A stretch of 64,000 bases of DNA from Puffinus mauretanicus. Taxonomy: Eukaryota > Chordata > Aves > Procellariiformes > Procellariidae. Positions 10,721 to 23,039 of the stretch are shown here, piece after piece (position 1 is the stretch's first letter; each line of letters opens with the position of its first letter). The DNA is taken from the NCBI GenBank assembly GCA_023333565.1, contig JAJKFH010003936.1, positions 372,001 through 436,000 on the forward strand, written 5' to 3'. The translations under genes were made by a program, and so were the position numbers. Below the pieces are notes generated by a model. It saw only the letters and a program-made list of their open reading frames with translations. It was not told where the DNA came from and ran no database searches.

Positions 10721-13700
10721 CCAGACAGCGGAGCAGGGACGGAGCCGGCGGCTGGTGCATCCAGCATCACCAGTAACACGGTGTCGGCACGTTGCTGGCC
10801 CGGATGGGGCTCAGCGTTGATGGGTGAAGTTGGGGAAATGGGGTGATTTTACCTGAGGGGAAATCTCCTGCAGGCAGGGGCTTAGAGAGCAACCGGGTTT
10901 GCAAGGGAAAGCAAGCGTGGGGGGAGAAGGGCCCTCGGAGCCTTGCAGGAGGCCAAGCACTGTGAAAGTATTTTTAACGGCCTATTTGCACAGAGTTAGG
11001 GGTGCAAGGGAGCTCGCAGGGCTCTTCCAGCCAGCCCGAAAAGCAGGGAGAGGACACACGGGAAGCATTTCTAATGCCCCTAGAGGTGGGGAAACTGAGG
11101 CACGGCAGGGGCCTGGGAGGCATGTGGCCTTGCAGCCCCCCCACACCATGCCGGCTCCTGCTGCGAGGAGGGGCTCGCTCCTGGAGACCCCTGTGCCGGG
11201 GACACCAAGCAGAGCTGGGGCTGAGTGCTGAGCCCCAAAATGGAGCGAGGTGCCCCGGAGCTGCCTGGGTTCAAAGGCAGGAGCCTGAAAAGCCGGCTCT
11301 GCTGCTCCCAGCCCTCAGGTGCCCCCGCTCCGTCGACCCTCCCCGCACCGCTCGGAGGATGCCCCGGCGCTGGGGCTCCTCCGTGTAGGATGGGGGCTGC
11401 CCCGTGCCTCCAGCCCTGGGGCCAGGGGCTCTGCCAGCGCCCATGGGTGCTGGGGCTGGCACCCTTCGTGCAGCACCACCAGGGTAAGGTTGGGTGCAGG
11501 GGAGGTGGCAGGGGGAGCTTCAGGGCTCTTTTTTCCACCCAACGAAATCCCAGCACCCAGCCCTGGCTTTGGGGTCAGTTTGGGGCTGGCTGGACCCCCC
11601 GACAGCCGGCGAAGGCGGTGGGGGTCACGCTGCCGAGACGGGGGTTTGCAGCATGATGGTGCCAATGCTTTTTGGCAGGTGAGGCCGTGTGTACCTCCTC
11701 CACCACTGCATGCCCTGCGGGGAGGCTGGCAGCACCTTGCTTGTCCTGCGAATATCAGTGTAGTTTGTGATAGTTTTTCCTCAGATAAAAATGAAAAGAA
11801 AAAAAAAAATCACAATTGTAGCAAGCAGTATTTTTTTTTTAGCTTTGGGTCAAGTGTCTGGCTTCCTTCAGATGCTCCTAAAATTATTGCATTGTTGACC
11901 ATCCTTATTTATAATTCCTAAATCATTGGATTTTGTTTGGGAATCCAGAACCTGCCCCAAGCAGTGCCAGGCTGGAGAGCTGCCCCGTGCCCTGCCACGT
12001 CTGCACGCCCATGCTCTGGGGGAGGAAAAGCTGGGACATTCACACCACCGCTGCGGTGGGTTTGGCCATCTCCAATAAAGTCCTCTTGAGTTTGAGCATA
12101 GGAAGAAATGCTGTCGTCCGCAACACAGAGCTTCGGATGCTGAGGGGGGTCCAGGCAGGGATTGCACGTGTTTAATTCCCCATCCCCAACGTCCTGATGT
12201 TGTGTCTTGGCGAGGGTGTCCTAGGGAGGTGGAGGAGGCGGCGGGCGATGAATGTGGTCGTGAGCATCACCCACCAGCGGAGCTGCGGGTGCAGGTGGGA
12301 GGGAAGGGCCTCACCGCCCCATCTGGCACCCCTCGAAGAAACAAAAATAGCGGCCAGGCGTTGCTGGAGCTGCAGAGGGCAGCAACGGAGCTGCAGACAC
12401 GCCAGCGCCCGTCCGTCACCCGCTGTCCCCGAGCAGGAGTCACCAGGCTGCCCTGCTGATGGGGGTGGCTCAGCCCAGCCTTGCAGCAAAAGGGGATGCT
12501 GAGATGTGTCGAGTGTCTCAGAGACAGATGGAAATACCCTGAAAATGTCTAAAAAGTGCGACAGGGTCTCTGCATGAGCCTGAAATTTTGGATTACTGGG
12601 AATAGTCTTCTTTTTTTCCTGTGAAATATTTTGCCTTAGGCTGAAAACCAGGCTGGTTTTTAGGATATTTAAACTGACATCGCTGTTGAACCGTCTCAGC
12701 CCATTAAGCCAATATCCTCCTCTTGTTTACAGGAGTCGACAGGATCAACACTGGGGAGGTTTCATGCGTCACTTGGCAAAACTGCGGAAAGCTTAAAGTC
12801 TTCAGTGCGTGGCTCAGCTCCATTTTAATAATGTCTTTCCACTATCCCAAAGCAGATAATTCCTCCTTATTTAATAAAGACTTTTCTACATGCCAATGGC
12901 ACGAGGCAGGGAGCATGTGCTGTTCGTAAAGAACCCGTTAGCTTTGAAAGACCCCTCCTCAGCTTTGGCACCTTCTGCAAACATTTCATGTCTCCCCAAA
13001 GCATTCAAGCTGAGAAAAACAACCTGTCCCACAATATTTCTAGAAGTGGAAGGTATTTCTCCCATTTTGTGAAAATTGTGCTGATTTTGGTTCCAGCTCC
13101 ACAGCTGCTTCCTCCTTCCAAAGCAGGAGGAGCAAGTTCTCACGCCCATGGGTGAAGAGGCTGAACACAGGCACCATCCCCAGCTGCACCACATGCAAGA
13201 TGGTGTCCAGCCAGGTAGAAGTTCCCAGAGCAGGAGGCCGTGGCTGGAGAAGACAGGGCTCTCCAGCTGCAGGAGCAGGACATGCAGCGGCAGATCCCAG
13301 ATGGATAAGGAGCCTCTGCCCCGCCGGGCGGTGGGAGGCGTGGAGGTCCTGGTGGGGCTGATGCAGCAGGGTGAAGATTGGCAGGGCAGGGACCTGAGCT
13401 GGGAGAGGTCTCAGCCCCATAGGGCATGTTTGGGGTCTGGCCTGGGGCCTCACTCGTTCCCAGGTCCAGCTGTGACGATCATCCAAATTCTGGTCCATTT
13501 TCCATCTCCACGGCTGTCCCCAGTGCCAGCTCCACTTCGATGCCTCCGGGCACCACCCAAGTTTGATAAGACTCACAGTTGCAGCAGGCTGACAAAATCC
13601 TTTGCAGGGCTACAAAAAACATTGACTTTTGGAGAACATCCCCGGGAGTCTGTCACAAATCAACGGAGCAGTTGGGACTAGCTGGATCCCTTCTGGCAGT

Positions 13701-15100
13701 TCATGAGGGGTGAGAGCTGCCAGATGATCTGCAGGAGAAACACCCAGGCGGGGACCCTTTCATCAGGACAAGTCCCATGGACCCTCACGACTTCATTGCA
13801 ATGTGACACTGCAGTGCTGCAACCTTGCAATCACCTTGCTTGTAGGAGGTGACTTCAATGTCCCCGTGTCTCTGAGCTGTTCCACAGAGGGAAAACCTTC
13901 TCCCACGCCGTGGTGAGTCTATGGGGCATCGTCCGTCCCAGCCCGGTGAGAAACCTGAGGCAGCTGGTGGCCTCCTGCCATCTGCCCTGGCATTTGGGGC
14001 TGGCTCTGAGCGTGGTGGCTGAGGGGTGGGATGGACGTGTTTGGAAAGTGAGGTCCCAAAGGACAACAGAGGCTCAGCTGTTGTTTCTAAGTCTGTCCTG
14101 GATGCCCTGGGAAGCCCGTTGTCTTTGTGAATGCCATCGAGGTTGATGAAACGAGGAGGGTGCTTGGAAGAGGGCAAGGACAAGATGGGTAGGATGGGTG
14201 CAGGGCCTTGAGGAGGGAAAGGGATGCCTCCAGCATTGCTGCAAGTCTGCTTCAGGGAAATAGGCTTCACGTGGGGCAACCAAACTGCTCACAGGGGTCA
14301 GATACCTTTGAATCTGGAGGTCCAACATCTTAAGGAGCCGGGGACCATTGCATCTAAATGTATGCAAGGTTGTCCACTCATAAGAGACCAAACACAGGTG
14401 ACCTGTAGGACTACTGGGACGTTTAGGGACAAGGGCTGTCCCTGGGGACTTGGTCCTTGGTGGGTCTGGCCTCCCCACATAGGTCTCTGGGAATTTTCTG
14501 TTGGCATCCATCCCCTCGGTGGCCGGCCAAGGGGAACCCCTCACTTAAATCAGTGGCTCCCAGGAATGGGGGGATATTAATTTGCTTTGAATTTGGCCTC
14601 AGCACTGGTCTGCCCCATAGGGTTCCAGCCTTCCTACCTGCCAGCAGCTCAGAGAGGTGCCCACAACCTCAGGTGGTACCTGATAAAACAACCCCTCATC
14701 TTGAGGCAGCTCAGTGTGGTTTGCGAGCCAGGGATGGAGACCCAAAATGTCCTCATCATGTCAGCTGGAGAGGAGGGATGGGGAGATCCTGGGCTCCTGC
14801 CATCCTTCTGCTGCTGGCCCCCCATGGCAGAGCCGGGGCTTCGAAACCAGTGCTGAAGCCCCGAATCGAGGGGTCCCGCTACCCCATCCCTCGCCTGCCC
14901 TTTCCTCCTCCTCACTCCAGGTCCCAGCAGAGGACGAAACCTGAGACTGGAGCAAATGGCATCTGAAGCAGCCCCTGTCCCCTGGGCAGCGGGAGCTGGT
15001 CGGGTCCCCGGGGCACAGCTGTGGGGGATGCAGCGCCTTTGTCACGGGCTAATTTTGGCTCCTCTGTGCTCCGAAAACAATCCCAAGGCAGCTGGGAGGA
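10721..15100. other. Intergenic, no gene seen
   Basis: Only scattered signals were found: an A-rich patch near 11790-11840, and an AATAAA at 12074-12079 with no open frame of recognisable homology before it. No transposon landmark was recognised. Confidence 0.4.
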
Positions 15101-15138
15101 AAGGTGCTGGAGGCATGGCCCCGCGGGGGCTTTTGCCT

Positions 15139-15306
15139 TATAAAGGTCTAACGGGGCTGGTATAAATCCTCCTCCTCGGCAGCTGGAAGCAGATCCGCTG
15201 CGCTGGCGCTGGGAGCCGGGGAAGGGGAAGCGTCCTTGGAGGGGCCCCCGAGGAGGGTGGGCGCAGGGGGGTTTCTCCTGCGCTTGCTGGGACTTGACTA
15301 GTGCAG
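15139..15306 (+). promoter_or_regulatory. Candidate TATA promoter upstream of TNNI1
   Basis: Two TATA-like boxes, TATAAA at 15139-15144 and TATAAAT at 15161-15167, precede a GC-rich 140-nt stretch that ends in a plausible donor (gtgcag|gtgaaa near 15306). This could be a first exon of TNNI1 or of an unknown transcript. No experiment is available here to choose. Confidence 0.25.
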
Positions 15307-15554
15307 GTGAAACAAGGCTGGGACTGCCACTGCCATTGCCACTGTCACCATCACCGACCTTGCACCAGCTTGGGGGCTGCTGCATCACCCCCCAGCAGGG
15401 CACAGCTCCCCCCTTGGTGTCCAGGCAGCGGGGAAGGAGCCAGGGAAGGCGGCCATGCATCCCCTGCTCTGCAGGACAGAGAGGCTCTCTTTGCTCCCCC
15501 ACCGTGGGAGCTACCCCCCACATGCAGCTGCGTGTCCCTCCGTGACCATAATAG

Positions 15555-15640
15555 CCTCGGGATTAAAATACCGGGCATTGTCCCTGCTGGGCTGCACGCT
15601 GGGAATTGTTTGCTCCTAAACTTGCCCCTAAAAATATCCC
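15555..15640 (+). promoter_or_regulatory. TNNI1: Possible slow-muscle enhancer motifs
   Basis: A GGATTA (bicoid-like, GTF2IRD1-type) lies at 15560-15565, and a MEF2-like CTAAAAATAT at 15628-15637 matches the consensus at nine of ten positions. The pair lies about 1.1 kb upstream of the better TNNI1 exon 1 candidate. Mammalian TNNI1 has a slow upstream regulatory element with MEF2 and bicoid-like sites roughly 0.8-1 kb upstream. The equivalence is inferred from these motifs only. Confidence 0.25.
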
Positions 15641-16154
15641 AAGGAACAGGTGCTGCTTGCCCCTGCAGTCCTCTGCCGCACGAAGCCTCCCTCCACGGGG
15701 ACACCGGGCAAGGGGCTTTGCAGGGTGCACAGGGGCGAGACAGTAGCTTTTTTGCTGCTTTTTAGGAATTTCAAGGGGAAAACATTGTGAACGGCTGAAA
15801 ATTACTCGAGCATCCCCACCTGGGCTGTGCTTGGTGAGTCTGGCTGGTCCTGCTCCCCAAAGAGGGGACTGCCCCATCCTTGGTCCCAAGCGATCATCTG
15901 GCCCAACGCTTTAACCCCCACCTCCGCTGTTTTGCCCCATCACCCCTCGGCAATGTGCCCTGTCCTGGCTCGGGGCGGCTTTGCCCTCCTGCTCTGGCAG
16001 GTCCGGCAGCTCCAGGAGACCCCTCGGCCAGTGCTCCTGTGGGATCATCGCTCCGTGCCTGCAGCGTTGCAAAGCGTGTGTGCACCCTCGTGCGTGGGGG
16101 TCAGCGCTACATCAGCTCTCCAGGCTGCTCACACCCCCCACCTCCCTTCAGAGA

Positions 16155-16210
16155 CTTTCTGAAAGAAAAAAAGAAAAGAAAGAAACGAAAAAAAGGAAGA
16201 AAAAAAGATG
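16155..16210 (+). repeat. A-rich purine tract
   Basis: About 55 nt of nearly pure A/G (agaaaaaaagaaaagaaaga and similar). It could be simple sequence or the remnant of a poly(A) tail. No flanking retroelement was recognised. Confidence 0.6.
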
Positions 16211-16692
16211 CAGGAGATTTTCCGCAAAGAAAAAGCACCGCAGGGTTTCGGCTCATGATTTCTGCCTTCTTGCAGATTCAGGGCTTTTCCAGCATCTCTG
16301 ATGCTGGTTTACATCGGAGAGGAGCAAGGCAGATGTGCCATGAAGAATATACCCCGTCTGCAGGGGCATTGCACCACGGTCAGCCTGACCCACAGGTCTG
16401 CGTGCTCACACGCAACACACGTGTGAGTAAAGCACCGGGCAGCGAGTGCTGGCCGAGCTGGGGGGATTCACACGCAAACAGCACAGGAATTCACCAAATT
16501 GTATAGGGGTCATGGGTGCGACAAAACACGGGTGCACCATGGGACACGGGTGATGTACGCGTGTCGCCCCGTGTTTGAGACGGTGCCCCAGGTGTGTGTA
16601 GCACGTCACGGGGCGCTGGGGCTCGTGGCAAATGTGTGCACACAAGAGGGCATTTGTGCTATTTTTACTGACCACTTGCAGGCAGGCTGCGA

Positions 16693-16778
16693 TTTAATAC
16701 TCCCCCGCCGCCGCCGGTCCCCGGCAGTGTGCGGCTCTCCGGAGGCCAGGCATCACCTCCCTCCTGCACGGCCCAGAG
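16693..16778 (+). promoter_or_regulatory. TNNI1: Candidate TNNI1 promoter and non-coding exon 1
   Basis: A TATA-like TTTAATA at 16693-16699 is followed by GC-rich sequence that ends in a consensus donor (cccagag|gtaagg at 16778/16779). The next good acceptor on the strand, after a 12-T run ending tgcag at 19025, leads directly to the TNNI1 start codon. This makes a 5'UTR exon of roughly 50 nt plausible. Confidence 0.4.
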
Positions 16779-19025
16779 GTAAGGCGCTGCCCCGGGGGTC
16801 CCCCCACCCGTGACTCCCCGGGAGTGCTAGAGGCGACACGGGCACAAGCGTGAGACCACCGGTACCTGCACGAGGCGGTGTGGCAGAGAGGAGCCCCCAG
16901 CACGTGAATTCCTCTGAATTTCTCCCCCTGTCTGAGGTTGCTCAGACATTTTCTCTGCTCTTGGAGAGGTGAGACCATGATGGGAAGAAATACCGCTAAA
17001 ATCCCCCGCCTGATCTCCAGCCAGATCTCCAGCTGAGATCTGAGTGATTTTCCTGAAAACTGGCAGACAGGACCATTTTGGGGGGCATCTACCTACGTGT
17101 CCTAGCCTGACTGCTCACGGTCCCTTGTGTGACCAGGGAGATGAGGTTCGGGGTTGCGAGCAGTGTGCGTGGGGCATCGCCTTGGCTGGGCGCGTGTTTG
17201 TGGTGTGTGTCCGGTCCCCTGGGATGGGGGAGGATGTCAGGATTGACTGGGGGTTATTTCTTTTAAGGATTTCTGTGATTTAATGGTTTAATAAGCTTTT
17301 TAAGCTTTTCATGGCTGGGGGCATGCAAACAAGGCAGAATTAGCTTGTCCAGATCCTCTTGTCCCCATCAGAGAGCAAAGTCTCTTGTGGATGCTCCAGA
17401 TCAGGCTGGAGCCCAAAAGTCCCTGCACCAGATTGCTGGGGACGTCTTACCAGCCCAGCTGAGCCCTGGCTGTCCTCCGGGAAGCCAATTTAGAAATATC
17501 TGGCCCTAAAAATTGATTGACCTTGGTAGAGGTCGTCAGCCCGAGGTGCGGCGTGGGTCCCACCTTCTAGGGACGCCGGGCTTTGCTCCAACGGGGAAGG
17601 CGGGAGACGCTGAGAGGCTTCGCCCAGCCCTTGCTCAGCTCCAGACAGCCGAAGGCTTTTCTGCCTCCCCCGGAATAAATCGGGGGGAGCAGCTGGGACC
17701 CAACCTGCTCAGTGCACTGGTGTCAGGCAAGAGGAGCCGCCTTCCCTGCGTGTCCTCTGGGACATTTGTCGTGTCACCAAAAACCTCCAAAAAGGCAGCT
17801 CTGGCTGCATCCGACTGATGTGGCTTCTGAGAGAAAAAAAATTCCTGTTCTTGGGGTTTTTCTTTGTAAATCCAGGATCTGGCAGGGTCCGGGGGAGATG
17901 ATTCCTACTGGGCTTATATGGCATTTCCCCCACAAACTCCATTCCTTCAGGCCACGGCTCCGGCCAGGCAGCAGGGGACACGGGGAGGGGACAGGGACAA
18001 GCAGACGGAGCTGGGAGGTGAGCTGCTCCCAAAGGCACACTGAGATTTGCTTGGCACGGGCTCCACGCACGCCCGGGAGCAGCTTTTGAGACCAGAATTA
18101 TTCCTTTTTCTTTCCCCCAGCAGGAATCTTTGGGGTTTCAAACAGTTTCCCAATTTAGGGGGATGCAAAGAGATCAAGGCAAAAAATGCCAGCTTTGCCA
18201 TTTCAGTTCTAAGGAAAAGGACTAAACCCACCACTGGAAAATGCTGTTTCTTTCTGAAATGTGGCTTCAGTTTGTTACTCCTGGTAGGAAAGAGAAAAAA
18301 AAAAAATTGATTGGCATTTTCCCACACATTTTTCTATTACTTAAACTTATGCAGTGCCCTGGCTTCTTGGCAAGAGAGGGAAGTGTTAGAGGCAGTGCCG
18401 GGGAAGGTAGCGAGGCAGTGCATTTTGAAGCAGCTGCCAGGGCATAGGATTACCAAGCAAATTTAAAATATGAAACCATAAGTATTTCACCAGGGACGCA
18501 GATGCTAAAGGAATCTGCTCAGCCACTTGGCCGTGCCTTGTTGCCCCTTGCTCGGTCACTCCCGAGATGGGTTTTTGCTCCACCACCCGTGCGGTTGCCC
18601 ACGCGGAGCTGCGGGATGGGACTCCCCAAGCCGACACAGCGCGGGGGGCCCCGCGGCACCCCGTTTCCCCTGAGCTTTCCAGCCACGCTCGCCTCCGTCC
18701 CCTCGCCCCGAGCTGGGGTGGGCGACGCAGCCGGCGGGGGAGCAGCTCAGCGCTTGGGAAAACCCCCGAGGAGCAGGAGACCGAGTCCTGCAGGGCCGGC
18801 TGGAGGCAGGCTGGAGCTTGCCCAAAATAAGGTTTTCCTTGGAGCTAGGCGGTTCGTCCTGGTGTTTCACAGCGGGATGGCGAGGCTGCGGAGTCGCTTC
18901 CCTCTGCCAACAGCACGGGGCAGCACCGGACCTCAGGAGCATCCTGCGCCACTGCTTTCTGGGTTCGGATAGATTTGGGATTTGCTCCTTTGTTTCAGCT
19001 TCTTTCCCTTTTTTTTTTTTTGCAG
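16779..19025 (+). other. TNNI1: Probable TNNI1 5'UTR intron
   Basis: No coding exon is visible. The interval ends in a strong acceptor (T-run then tgcag at 19021-19025). It includes GC-rich sequence at 18600-18800 and low-complexity runs of A at 18295-18306. Confidence 0.4.
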
Positions 19026-19045
19026 GTGAACAGCGCGACGCCGCA

Positions 19046-22000
19046 ATGCCAGAGCCGTAAGTAGCACGAGTTTCTCTTGGATTTCGCTAAATCCTCGCCT
19101 GGCCGCTGGGCTGCTCGTGCCAGCTGAGCTTGTCCGTTTTTGGGAGGGTTCAGCTGGGAGACCAGCCCATGCTCGAGACCTGTGTGCCATTCCCCTTGCA
19201 AAAACTGGCTTTAAATAAAAATTGTTAGCCATTTCAATGTCCCAATTCAAACCTTGGAGATTTCCTAGATCCCAAAATAGGGATCTGAGGTGGGCAGCAC
19301 CACTTGCTTTGCCGTGAGGCTCTTCGTAGCATATCGTCCAAATATAACATATTCCCTGGCGTGAACAGAAGGGAGAAATCTCCCTGCAAGACTTTCATCA
19401 AGCAACGACACGGAGATGCCCCAGCCCTGCAAACCTGAGCAGGATCCAAGCATGCTGCGTGCTAGTCCCTGCGTGGGGAACACGTGAATGAGGGTGTTGT
19501 GGTCCGACCCGCAGGGACCCAGCTGGGGCTGGCACGATGGGCACTGTGGCAGCTCGCGTGCCATGTTTGAGTGGCATTTTGGCCTTCTGAGCAGTGGCCC
19601 TGAGCACCCACTGCATTTCCAGAGAGCACCGTCATTTCGGACCTGGCTGACTTGCAGGTGGCAACTATTAGAGAAATAAGGAAACCAACTGCAATCACAT
19701 GAGATGCTTTTCTTGACTGTCACCTCTTTTTGACTCTTGTTCACTGATGCTCTGTTCTCTTCTCTTGTTCCTTATTGCTCCTTCCTGAACGCACGCCTGC
19801 CTGCAGGGAGGTAAGTGCCTTTCCTTTTGGGAGCGATCTCGATGCTACTCTGCATTTGCTGTGAATTTGTTTTCAAAGGTTTTTTTTTCCCTCCCCTTTC
19901 CCCTAGAGAAAATCCAAGATCACAGCCTCACGCAAACTCTTGTTGAAGGTGAGTCCTGAGGGTTGGAAACTCCCTGGGGTTTGTCTTGCTGGGGAAAAGG
20001 AGCTGGGGTTGAGGTTCGTGGTCGGTGGGACAGCGATGAGGAACGGCAGAAGTATGGGCCTTGGGGAGCAGCTCCCGTTCCCACCTCTTGTCTTCTCAAA
20101 AGTCCTCACTCATGTGGGCTTTGTGGTCCGTACACCAAACAAACCTCCCCTCACCTCCACTTTACTGAGGTGGGGAGAGACTCTGACGCCTTCTGCTCTA
20201 AAACCACAAACCTCGTGTTTGTGCACCAGCAGCTCTGCAGCACAAGCTTGGGACCTCCCCGGGTTGTGGCCTGGCAAAAGCATTTACTGCCACAGCAGAG
20301 CAAACCAATGCAAAGAAAGTGCCGACGTCGGCATCCATCGGGACCACAGCCACCGCAGCCCCGTGGTATCTCCGGCCCTGCTGTTCCCCCTGCCTTCAGG
20401 GCCACCACACAAAAGCTGTAGGGATTTTTTGATGTGTGTTGCAGCAGCACAGTGATTTTGGGAGGACAGCTAGGGCAGGGAGGAGGTCTGGGAGACAGAC
20501 AGGACGGTCCCATCCTACAGACGTTGCGTGAGGAGGCTCAAGGGGAACAGAGGAGCCTGTTTGTTCACGCTTCTGCCATTTACTTGTGCTCGTAGAGTTT
20601 GATGCTGGCAAAAGCAAAGGAGGAGTGGGATCAGGAGATTGTGGACAAGCAGTCAGAGAAGGAAAGATACCTGTCTGAGCGGATCACACCACTGCGCACC
20701 AGTGGGCTTTCCTTGAGCCAGCTCCAGGTATTTCTCAGGTCTGAGGGTGGAGTGAGCTCCTTGGGAGCATGGGGGGCATCGCTCACGGCTCTCCTGTTTG
20801 GCCCCCAGGACCTGTGCAGGGAGCTGCACGAGAAGGTTGAAATTGTGGATGAAGAGAGATATGACATCGAAGCGAAATGCAACCATAATACTCGGGAGGT
20901 AGGAGGCAGGATGGGCTGTTTGCTTCAACGTTAACTCCCTCCCAGATGGCAGCTTGGGCCTCGATGGGGATCTGTCTTGGACTGGGCTGAGCTTGGATGT
21001 GGGCCACGCACCAGGCTTATCTAAGGGTTGGTATTTGCTCTGCAAGGCATCTCTCAGCCCAAGGTTTGTCCCTGCCTCAGGGAGCTCAAGCTGTCCACTG
21101 GTTCCTCGCTCTTCTGGTCACCCCTTGTGGGTCTGAGGGCTCCTTCTCGTGGTATGGCTGCCATCCGAGCAGGTTGGGGCAAGGCAATGACAACAGCTCT
21201 GTGCTAAGGTGGACAGTCCCTTGGTGAAGGTGGTCCTCATGGCTGCAGGAGAGGCAAAGACTCCTCTGGGGCTCGGTGTCGGCAAAGACTCCTGCTTCTC
21301 ACAGGAGCTTTTTGTGCAAGGCAGCCATGTGATGCCCTCCCACTCCTCCTTCTTTCCTCAATCTGCAGATTAAAGATCTGAAAATCAAAGTGCTTGATCT
21401 CCGAGGAAAGTTCAAGCGACCCCCCCTGCGGCGAGTCCGTGTCTCCGCCGATGCCATGCTGAGGGCTCTGCTGGGCTCCAAGCACAAGGTTTCCATGGAT
21501 CTGAGAGCCAACCTGAAGTCTGTCAAGAAGGAGGACACGGAGAAGGTGGGTGACTCTTCTAGAGGTCAGAGACGGAGACACCTCCTAGGGATGCCTTGCC
21601 CTTCTCCAAGGTCCCCTGTGAAGCCTGCGTGGGTTGTGCTCACCCCTTGTAAGCCTCAGAAATAGCACGGGGCAGTCCTTGTGAGGCACTGCCCACTGCA
21701 GGATGTTGTAGGGCCACGTGGGAGCAGCCTGACTGGGCCAGGTAACTGGTGGATGATAACAAGTGAGAGTTAAGGCTACATCCATGATGCTTTTCCCTCC
21801 CAGAGCACGTGGGGGTCTTTCAGCTGGGGCACCCTTGCATGTCTGTTGAGCTGCACTTGCAGAGAGTTTGGTTTTTGATCTTCTGGGGAACCAGGAGAGC
21901 TCCTATTCAGTGCAATCACGCCCAGAAAACACCCAGGAAACTCCCAGACCCAGATTAGATAAGACAGAGCAAGCCCAGCCAGCACGCTTAGCCCGAGGTA

Positions 22001-23039
22001 CAGGGCCCAGTTCACTCCGGCTTTGCAGAGATGCGAGAGGGGAAAGTCTCTCTCAATACCACAGACGGACAGTGATGCCCAAACCTGCCCGGGGTGTGCA
22101 GGCACCCCAACTGCAGGAGTTGTGCTGCTTTCCTAGTGCCTCTCCCTAAAGGGGTTTTACCCCTTGGTCCCAGCTCAGCAGGCTGGATAAGAATCTCAAT
22201 TTTCAATTATTTTTCCGTTTTCTCCCCCCCTGTTGTTAATAGGGCATGTTTTTCAGTCCTTTGGATAAAAACTGTGTTTACAGTCCTCAACACCAGGTGG
22301 TGAATAGATCTGAGTTTATTTTAGATGTCGTGAGATGATTTTGGGGCATGGCTTGTAATCTATGAATGCTTATGGGTTGGCAGAGCAGACACTTGGGCAT
22401 GCTCCCAGAGCTGCTGTCATCTCCCCTTTCTGCTCTGGAAGCGGCTGCCAGGCTCTCACTGTCACACCAGCAATCCCAGTCCCCTCCAAAAGTTTGGAGA
22501 AGATGGTGGAGGTGGTTTTTTGTGGGCTGGGAGGTCTCTGCAGAAGGTGTTTTTGCTTGCATTTGCCCTGGTGTGCTGGTGTAGATATGGAGTGATTCCC
22601 ATGTGCTGGTTTCTTCCTCCTAAAGAGATTTTCTGGGATTTTTGTGCCTTCTGGTGCATGAATGCAACTTAGCCAGGCTTTGGGGGGGGGGTATCCACAA
22701 GAATCCAGACCTCCTTGGGGAGATCAGACCGCTGTTTGCCATCTTCCCAGCCAGCTCCACGTGCAAGGGCTCACGGTGTAGCTGGCTCCAAGGGAGAGGG
22801 CGTTTGCAACAGGGCAGCTGCCTTCCCTCTGCTGCCTGCATGCCGGGGCCAAGGGCTCTGCGCGGTGGGGTGGGACAGCGTGAGGCTGCGGGCTGCCCCA
22901 TCACACCCCCCGTCCCTGTCCCTCCCGGCAGGAGCGCCCCGTGGAAGTGGGCGATTGGCGCAAGAACGTGGAGGCCATGTCGGGGATGGAGGGGCGAAAG
23001 AAGATGTTCGATGCTGCCAAGTCCCCCACGGGCCAGTGA
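19046..23039 (+). CDS. TNNI1: Troponin I, slow skeletal muscle
   Basis: TNNI1 is the inhibitory subunit of troponin in slow fibres and embryonic heart: it holds tropomyosin-actin in the off state until Ca-troponin C binds its switch helix. Coding exons are 19046-19056, 19807-19810, 19907-19948, 20596-20727, 20809-20898, 21369-21545 and 22932-23039, all GT-AG with matching phases. Together they give 187 aa, the human length. The protein starts [19 protein letters not shown]. It carries the troponin T-binding helix ([15 protein letters not shown]), the inhibitory region [12 protein letters not shown] at about residues 106-117, the switch segment [15 protein letters not shown] just after, and the C-terminal [20 protein letters not shown]. 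The short N terminus (no 30-residue cardiac extension) rules out TNNI3, and the sequence is TNNI1 rather than TNNI2. The upstream neighbour is PHLDA3 and the downstream neighbour LAD1, as in human. Confidence 0.97.
19807..19810 (+). CDS. TNNI1: TNNI1 4-nt micro-exon
   Basis: The tetranucleotide GGAG lies between an acceptor (cctgcag) and a consensus donor (gtaagt). It completes the CCG codon and adds GAG, converting phase 2 to phase 0 and giving MPEPE before RKSK. Skipping it would break the frame. The preceding exon contributes only 11 coding nt. Confidence 0.85.
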
